Below are positions 35,337-41,032 of a stretch of DNA of 41,032 nt, piece after piece (within the stretch, counting starts at the first letter, position 1; each line of letters opens with the position of its first letter). A program made the position numbers and the translations under genes. The stretch is taken from NCBI GenBank assembly GCA_018645725.1, contig JABGWD010000086.1, positions 1-41,032 of the forward strand, given 5' to 3'. The notes beneath the pieces are model-generated. The model saw nothing but the letters and a program-made list of their open reading frames with translations, searched no databases and had not been told where the DNA came from. The stretch comes from Opitutia bacterium. GTDB taxonomy: Bacteria; Verrucomicrobiota; Verrucomicrobiia; Opitutales; Seribacteraceae.

Positions 35337-36200
35337 ATGAATTTTGAACAAGTAACGATTGTAGGCCCCGGATTACTCGGAGCTTCCTTGGCCATGGCGC
35401 TGCGCGCTCGAGATGCCTGTGAACGAATCGTCGTTTGGGCCAGAAGCTCGGAGAGGATCGAGCAATGCTCCGGCAAGGAATGGTGCGATCAGGCGGAAGA
35501 AGATTTGGCTAGAGCAGTATCAGGAAGTTCCGTCGTAGTAGTCTGTACTTCGGTCGCGAGCATATCCTCATTGGTGTCGGAAATCATGCGGCATACGAGC
35601 GAAGACGTGTTGGTGACGGACGTCGGAAGCGTGAAGGAACCGATATGCGCATCGGCGGTGGAAAGCGCCAAGGGGGCTTCCGGGGCATTTGTCGGATCAC
35701 ACCCGATGGCAGGTTCCGAAAAGTCCGGAATGGATCATGCGAAGGCAGACATGTTTGAAGGGAAGCCCTGCATCATCACGCCACAGGACGATACGCCGGA
35801 GGCCGCTACGCAGGCCGTGCGGGCGTTTTGGGAAAAGCTTGGCATGAAAGTTTATTCAATGAACCCGGCGGAGCACGATCGTAGTGTGGCCCATCTCAGT
35901 CATTTGCCCCATCTGGTTTCCTCGAGTCTGGCCCATTGCCTGAACGGAATCCCCGAGGAATGGAAGAAATTGGCTGGGCGGGGGTTGCTGGATACGACGA
36001 GGATTGCAGAAGGGGATCCGGGGCTTTGGGAGCAAATTATGGCAATGAACAAATCTCATTTGCTTGATTCGGTCAGCGAGCTTGAAAATTCCTTGAAATT
36101 GGCGAGAGAACGTTTGGAAAACGGAAGCGGCGATGAAGTGAGGGAATTTCTCGAGACCGGATCCCTGTTCCGCAAAAGCCTGGGAAACAAGGACAAATGA
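35337..36200 (+). CDS. tyrA: Prephenate/arogenate dehydrogenase family protein
   Basis: VTIVGPGLLGASLAMALRAR, VTDVGSVKEPICASAV, GSHPMAGSEKSGMDHAKADMFEGKPCIITP, HDRSVAHLSHLPHLVSSSL. Confidence 0.94.
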   Translation: MNFEQVTIVGPGLLGASLAMALRARDACERIVVWARSSERIEQCSGKEWCDQAEEDLARAVSGSSVVVVCTSVASISSLVSEIMRHTSEDVLVTDVGSVKEPICASAVESAKGASGAFVGSHPMAGSEKSGMDHAKADMFEGKPCIITPQDDTPEAATQAVRAFWEKLGMKVYSMNPAEHDRSVAHLSHLPHLVSSSLAHCLNGIPEEWKKLAGRGLLDTTRIAEGDPGLWEQIMAMNKSHLLDSVSELENSLKLARERLENGSGDEVREFLETGSLFRKSLGNKDK

Positions 36201-37540
36201 TTCCTGCACGGGACATTGCGCCGTTTGTCCGCAAATGCGACGCATCCGTCCGAGTGCCCGGATCGAAGAGCATTTCCAACCGGGCCTTGATTCTTGCATC
36301 CTTATGCAGTGGCAAAGTAACCCTTAGGGGGATGCTCCGAAGCGAAGACGTCGATTTGATGATTGCAGCCTTTGGCCAGCTTGGGGTGTCCGTGGAAACG
36401 GCGGATGAAGGCACAACGGTCGTGATCGAAGGTTGCGGAGGCGAATTTCCCTCTAAAAACGGCAAGATTCTTGTCGGAAACGCAGGGACCGTTGCCCGTT
36501 TTCTGACCGCCCTGTTGTCCGTCCAAAAGGATGCCTCCTACGAATTGGACGGATCCCCCGCGATGCGGGAGAGACCCATGAGCGAACTACTCACTTTTCT
36601 CGAAAAAAACGGAGCAGAATGCGTTTTCCTGAATGAGGACGGTTGTTTCCCTTTTCAACTCTCTGCCAATGGGTTGAGCGACAAGTACCAGAATGTTGAT
36701 GCAACGAAAAGCAGTCAGGTTCTTTCTGCCATCCTGATGGTTTCACCCGCCATCGGCCAAAAATACTCCCTGTCATTCGACGGGGGAACGGTGTCCGTCC
36801 CCTTTGTTGACATGACCTTGTCGATGATGAGGGCTTTCTCGACGGATTGCTTCTCGTCTTCCTTTGCTTCGAGCAGGATCGAGATCGAGTCGGAGGGATA
36901 CCGGGACGATGACTTTGACTTCGTGGTTGAACCCGATGCCACGGCGGCTAGCTACTTCCTGACTCTACCTATCGTTACGGGAGGGCGTTGCGCCCTGGAA
37001 GGCATTCATGAAGTGATGCTCCAAGGTGATTCGGCTTACGTTGAGATTCTGAGGGAAATAGGTGTGGAAATAATAAGTACGGATGAAGGAATTGAATCTG
37101 CAATGACAGCGGAACCGAAGGGGGGAACTTTTGATTTCAACGACATCTCGGATACCTTCCTGAGTTTGGCCGCGATTAGCCCGCTTTTATCCAGCCCATT
37201 GACCATCAATGGTATCTCCCATACCCGAAAACAGGAAACCGACAGGGTGTCCGCCATGGCGTCCGAACTTAGGAAACTTGGACAAGAAGTGGAAGAATCC
37301 GACGACCAATTGCACATTTGTCCAAATTTAAATAAGTTAAAAGAGCTGGCTGTCGAAGGGGTGGAGGTTGACACCTACAAGGACCATCGTTTTGCCATGA
37401 GTTTCGGTATCCTCGGTTGTTGCGACTTACTTGATAATGGAGAGCCTTGGCTAAGGATAAATGATCCTAATTGTTGCGCCAAGACTTTCCCGGCATTTTT
37501 TGATGAACTTGAATCCGTTCGAAAGATTAGTCATAAATGA
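36197..37540 (+). CDS. aroA: 3-phosphoshikimate 1-carboxyvinyltransferase
   Basis: VPGSKSISNRALILASLCSGKVTLRGML, GNAGTVARFLTALL, GSPAMRERPMSELL, DATAASYFL, RKQETDRVSAMASEL, DHRFAMSFGIL. Confidence 0.97.
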   Translation: MIPARDIAPFVRKCDASVRVPGSKSISNRALILASLCSGKVTLRGMLRSEDVDLMIAAFGQLGVSVETADEGTTVVIEGCGGEFPSKNGKILVGNAGTVARFLTALLSVQKDASYELDGSPAMRERPMSELLTFLEKNGAECVFLNEDGCFPFQLSANGLSDKYQNVDATKSSQVLSAILMVSPAIGQKYSLSFDGGTVSVPFVDMTLSMMRAFSTDCFSSSFASSRIEIESEGYRDDDFDFVVEPDATAASYFLTLPIVTGGRCALEGIHEVMLQGDSAYVEILREIGVEIISTDEGIESAMTAEPKGGTFDFNDISDTFLSLAAISPLLSSPLTINGISHTRKQETDRVSAMASELRKLGQEVEESDDQLHICPNLNKLKELAVEGVEVDTYKDHRFAMSFGILGCCDLLDNGEPWLRINDPNCCAKTFPAFFDELESVRKISHK

Positions 37541-38196
37541 GCTCACGATTTTACGTTGTAGCACTTGATGGCGGTGCGGGTACAGGCAAGTCTACCACTG
37601 CTCATTCTTTGTCCAGGGCGTTGAATTTAATGCATGTCGACACGGGTTCTCATTACCGCGCCATTACCCGAGCGCTCCTCGATTTGAACATCTCCCCTGG
37701 TGATGCCGGGGGATATTTAAATAAAAACAAATTACCGTTGAGCACCCAAGTGATTGATGGTCGTTCATGCCTCCTGATCGACGGCGCGGGATTCGAGCAG
37801 TCCGTCCTCCGAAGCCCCGAAATCAACGAATCCGTTTCTGATTTTTCATCACAGGCATCCGTCCGTGAATTACTCTTTGATTACCAAAGAACTCAGGTTC
37901 AGGTTGCCCGGGAAAACAACTTCGATGGTCTTGTAATGGAAGGGCGCGACATTGGCACGGTCATTCTTCCTGATGCTGACCTGAAAATCTTTCTTGAAGC
38001 AGATTCTGGCATACGAGCCAATCGTAGAATACAAGATGGTGAAAGTGATCAAATCACCAATCGTGACGAGAAGGATACCTCCAGGAAGATCGCTCCCTTG
38101 ATTCCTGCAAACGGCTGTATTCACGTCGATACTGGGGTGCTCGGCATCGAAGAAGTCACGAAATCAATTTTGGACGTTATCGAAACACTTACATGA
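37537..38196 (+). CDS. cmk: Cytidylate kinase
   Basis: VVALDGGAGTGKSTTAHSLSRALNLMHVDTGSHYRAITRALL, VMEGRDIGTVILPDADLKIFLEAD. Confidence 0.95.
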   Translation: MSSRFYVVALDGGAGTGKSTTAHSLSRALNLMHVDTGSHYRAITRALLDLNISPGDAGGYLNKNKLPLSTQVIDGRSCLLIDGAGFEQSVLRSPEINESVSDFSSQASVRELLFDYQRTQVQVARENNFDGLVMEGRDIGTVILPDADLKIFLEADSGIRANRRIQDGESDQITNRDEKDTSRKIAPLIPANGCIHVDTGVLGIEEVTKSILDVIETLT

Positions 38197-38801
38197 CCTT
38201 TTTTTACAAAACTGTCTGCTTTTTGTTTTATGCGTATTACCGTCTCTTTCATCGTTTTCAAATCGAAGGGTTGGAGAACGTGCCGAGTGATGGTGCTTTC
38301 TTGTTGGCATCCAATCACTTGAGTTTTCTCGACCCTCCTGCATTAGGATGTCGATTGCCACGAAATTTACACTACTTTGCCCGCGATTCCCTTTTCAAGG
38401 GACTGTTGGGAATGTTCATCCGTTCATTGAATTCAATCCCGGTCAATCGCGCTCAGCTTGATCTTGCCACGTTGAGAAGGGTCCTCAAGGTATTGAAAGA
38501 AGGACACCCGCTTTTGGTTTTTCCGGAAGGCACGCGAAGTGAGGATGGTCGCCTAGGCGAGGGCAAGAAGGGAGTAGGCATGCTTGCCGCCAAGGCTCAG
38601 GTACCTGTCCTGCCTGCTCGAATTTTTGGGGCGTACGAGATTATGGGGAAAGGCAAATCAGTTCCTAGAATCGGTCGAAAACTGCGTCTGCGTTACGGAC
38701 CTCTACTCAAATTCAGCGAGCTTGATCCCGGGGGCAAGGGCGGAGAGAGATACGAGAAAATTTCCCAATCCGTCATGGATGCGATTAGAGAAATTAAATA
38801 A
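38193..38801 (+). CDS. plsC: 1-acyl-sn-glycerol-3-phosphate acyltransferase
   Basis: ASNHLSFLDPPALG (NHxxxxD), FIRSLNSIPVNR, HPLLVFPEGTRSEDG. Confidence 0.94.
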   Translation: MTFFYKTVCFLFYAYYRLFHRFQIEGLENVPSDGAFLLASNHLSFLDPPALGCRLPRNLHYFARDSLFKGLLGMFIRSLNSIPVNRAQLDLATLRRVLKVLKEGHPLLVFPEGTRSEDGRLGEGKKGVGMLAAKAQVPVLPARIFGAYEIMGKGKSVPRIGRKLRLRYGPLLKFSELDPGGKGGERYEKISQSVMDAIREIK

Positions 38802-38803
38802 AT

Positions 38804-39190
38804 TTAAACCTTGAAGATCCTTTGGATCGCAGTTGCGCAGTTGCCCGGATCCAATACCGTCAATACCGGAGTTTTGCTTGGCATTTGAAGTGTCGAGTGA
38901 ATGTTGACCAGCATATCGGTCTTGTCGACAAACGGTGGGCAAGCGATGGTCGGGAAGCCTGAGTTCGCTCCGACGAAACCGGAAAGCGCGTTGGAGCGGC
39001 CTGCGATTGTGACATATACAACCGATTCTTCGTTTGCATTGTCTTCCAAAATTTTCAGTACCTCGAGAGGTTGCTTGTGCGCTGATGCCGCGTGTTGCTC
39101 CCACTCGATCGACAGGGCGTCCAAATTATCGGTGATCTTCTTGGCGTGGGGTTCATCTGCGGTCGAACCCATTATGATAACTACTTTCAT
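38804..39190 (-). CDS. purE: PurE-family AIR carboxylase, class II-like
   Basis: VVIIMGSTADEPHAKKITDNL, ASAHKQPLEVL, VYVTIAGRSNALSGFVGANSGFPTIACPP, a class II (PAICS-type) motif set rather than the class I GAAHLPGM-type loop. Confidence 0.9.
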   Translation of the reverse strand: MKVVIIMGSTADEPHAKKITDNLDALSIEWEQHAASAHKQPLEVLKILEDNANEESVVYVTIAGRSNALSGFVGANSGFPTIACPPFVDKTDMLVNIHSTLQMPSKTPVLTVLDPGNCATAIQRIFKV

Positions 39191-39193
39191 ATT

Positions 39194-40186
39194 TTATCCT
39201 AAGTATTGTTTGAGGTTTTCTGTGATTCGATCATCGATGGATGATTCGATTTCAGGAAACTGGAATTCTTCTCCAGTTATTTTTTCAAATAAATAAATAT
39301 ATCTTGCCGACAATTCCACGACCAGTTCCGTGGGTGCCTCGGGGAGGGTTTCGTCTTTGTAGGGATCGCAATGATCCTTGAACCACAGGCGTAGAAATTC
39401 CTTGTCTATGTTTTCGGGTTCTTTCCCATCCGCCATTCTCGATTGGTAACTGTCCGCAATCCAGTATCTGCTTGAATCCGGCGTGTGTATCTCATCGATA
39501 AGAGTGATGACGCCATCTTCATCAATTCCCATTTCATATTTCGTATCTACCAGAATCAAACCATGCTGAGCGGCAATCTCCTGCCCTCTGGCAAAGAGTG
39601 CGAGTGATTTTTGGGCGGCATAATCCCAGTGTTCCTGCGTCATCCACTCTTCGGCAACGATATCTTTTGGGGAAATCGGGCGGTCATGGTCTTCCTCTTT
39701 TGTCGTTGGAGTGAGAACCGCTTCTTCCAAAGCTTGGTTTTTAGTCAACCCGTCGGGAAATTCAATCCCGCAATATTCACGGTCTCCCCGGTTGTAAATG
39801 GTCCAAAGCGAGGTGCTTGAACTTCCCGTCACGTAGCCGCGCACGACAAATTCGATCGGGAAGGGTTTGCATTTTTTGGCAATCGTTACGTTGGGATCCG
39901 GTAACTCGATGACGTGGTTGGGGATGATGTCCTTGGTTTGCTCAAACCACCAGGCGCCCGTTTCGTTGAGAACCTGTCCCTTGAACGGTATGCTTGCGAG
40001 CACCCGGTCAAAGGCTGATTGCCTGTCCGTGGTGATCAGGGCCAATTTCTCGCCCAGGTCATAACGGTCTCTGACCTTTCCTTTGTAATAGTCGTCCGTG
40101 GTCAAATTCGTGGAAGTCAGGCAATAGTCGACGTGTCTTGAAATCTTTTCTCTGTAATCGTTCTTCGTATCTAGTTCTTCAATCAT
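39194..40186 (-). CDS. purC: Phosphoribosylaminoimidazole-succinocarboxamide synthase (SAICAR synthetase, long form)
   Basis: YKGKVRDRYDLGEKLALITTDRQSAFDRVLASIPFKGQVLN, EFVVRGYVTGSSSTSLW, LILVDTKYEMGIDEDGVITLIDEIHTPDSSRYW. Confidence 0.96.
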   Translation of the reverse strand: MIEELDTKNDYREKISRHVDYCLTSTNLTTDDYYKGKVRDRYDLGEKLALITTDRQSAFDRVLASIPFKGQVLNETGAWWFEQTKDIIPNHVIELPDPNVTIAKKCKPFPIEFVVRGYVTGSSSTSLWTIYNRGDREYCGIEFPDGLTKNQALEEAVLTPTTKEEDHDRPISPKDIVAEEWMTQEHWDYAAQKSLALFARGQEIAAQHGLILVDTKYEMGIDEDGVITLIDEIHTPDSSRYWIADSYQSRMADGKEPENIDKEFLRLWFKDHCDPYKDETLPEAPTELVVELSARYIYLFEKITGEEFQFPEIESSIDDRITENLKQYLG

Positions 40187-40258
40187 GGTAAAAAAAGATT
40201 TTACGCTAGAACTCTATTGAGAAAATTCAAGCCCAACCAATTAACATTTTTCGTTTCG

Positions 40259-40287
40259 TTGACGAGATAATGGTAAATTGATAAAAA
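40259..40287 (+). promoter_or_regulatory. Candidate sigma70-type promoter for lpd
   Basis: TTGACG (40259-40264), 17-nt spacer, TAAAAA (40282-40287). Confidence 0.3.
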
Positions 40288-40292
40288 ACTTG

Positions 40293-40314
40293 GTAAATCC
40301 CCCCCCCAATTTAC
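40293..40314 (+). promoter_or_regulatory. Inverted repeat with poly-C9 loop abutting the lpd start codon
   Basis: GTAAAT (40293-40298), C9 (40299-40307), A, ATTTAC (40309-40314), then ATG at 40315. Confidence 0.5.
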
Positions 40315-41032
40315 ATGAATGCTGAAATTACCTATGATCTAATTGTTCTCGGAGGAGGACCGGCGGGCTATGCCGCTGCCATTCGCGCCGGTCAATTGGG
40401 CAAAAAAGCCCTTTGCCTCGAAATGGAACGGGCGGGAGGAACCTGCCTGAATTGGGGTTGCATCCCTTCGAAGGCCCTCCTCAAGAGTGCTGAAACCTAT
40501 CAGGCCGCCTTGCATGCCGATGAATTCGGTATCAATTGCAGCGAGGTAACTTATGATTTTGAAAAGGTCATGGGGCGTTCCCGCAGGGTTTCCGATCAAA
40601 TGGGTGGAGGGATCGAATTCCTGTTCAAGAAAAACAAAGTCGACTATGTTGTTGGCAAGGGAATGGTCCATGCCGCCGGAATGGTCGAGATTACCGAAGG
40701 CGAGTCCAAGGGTACTTATTTGAAGGCGGAAAAGATCATGATTGCAACGGGTTGCAAGCCCAGAAAGGTAGACGAGGTCGAAGTGGACGGAAAGCGGGTG
40801 ATGACTTCAAGGGAGGCCCTCGCCATGACGGAGCAACCCAAAAGCATTGCCATCATGGGTGCCGGAGCAATCGGAGCCGAGTTTGCCTATTTCCTCAATT
40901 CTTTTGGCACCAAGGTCACCCTGATCGAGATGTTGCCTAGCGTACTGCCCGTCGAAGATGCCGAGGTGTCAAAAGCCATCGAGAAATCTTTTGCCGAGCA
41001 GGGCATAGACTGTTGTGTCGATAACCGGGTGG
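40315..41032 (+). CDS. lpd: Dihydrolipoyl dehydrogenase, N-terminal part (truncated by window end)
   Basis: YDLIVLGGGPAGYAAAIRAGQLGKKALCLEMERAGGTCLNWGCIPSKALL with redox CxxxxC; second GAGAIGAEFAYFLNSFGTKVTLIEM NAD-binding motif. Open to the window end. Confidence 0.95.
   Translation, partial: MNAEITYDLIVLGGGPAGYAAAIRAGQLGKKALCLEMERAGGTCLNWGCIPSKALLKSAETYQAALHADEFGINCSEVTYDFEKVMGRSRRVSDQMGGGIEFLFKKNKVDYVVGKGMVHAAGMVEITEGESKGTYLKAEKIMIATGCKPRKVDEVEVDGKRVMTSREALAMTEQPKSIAIMGAGAIGAEFAYFLNSFGTKVTLIEMLPSVLPVEDAEVSKAIEKSFAEQGIDCCVDNRV

Noticed and set aside
35053-35340. 95-aa plus-strand ORF
   Set aside because: Overlaps a more protein-like minus-strand 57-aa TM ORF and the tyrA upstream region; no motif support.

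Overview
This is a gene-dense 41 kb chromosomal segment. I infer a Verrucomicrobia (Opitutales-like) bacterium from the Verru_Chthon-type pilin-like proteins, the tandem Planctomycete-type cytochrome c domains and the general gene content. It is mostly housekeeping: yebC, a metX-metW fusion, a TPR/S2P/rhomboid gene set, hsp20, hrpB, yraN, zwf-msrA, psd, rpmB, apbE, a GntP-permease/DapA-family dehydratase/gluconolactonase catabolic set, hisI-pnp-purM, xseA, tyrA-aroA-cmk-plsC, purC-purE and a partial lpd. I saw no rRNA, tRNA, CRISPR array, transposase or phage genes. The main candidates for unusual biology are: (1) a dispersed pilin-like set, comprising a GspJ-like prepilin, a giant 1864-aa GspK/PilX-like protein with Ca-loop-like motifs and a Gly run, and a 77-aa prepilin-like mini-protein with a Pro-rich tail; (2) a diheme c-type cytochrome fused to an FGE-fold domain lacking the canonical Cys pair, divergent from apbE; (3) an unfused purC plus class II-like purE pair that mirrors eukaryotic PAICS; (4) start-codon-abutting inverted repeats upstream of purC, lpd (with a C9 tract) and a secreted unknown protein; (5) two intramembrane proteases in one tight gene set; (6) a GntP-family permease with a roughly 110-aa soluble insertion. 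All calls come from reading the sequence and recalling family motifs. No searches were run.
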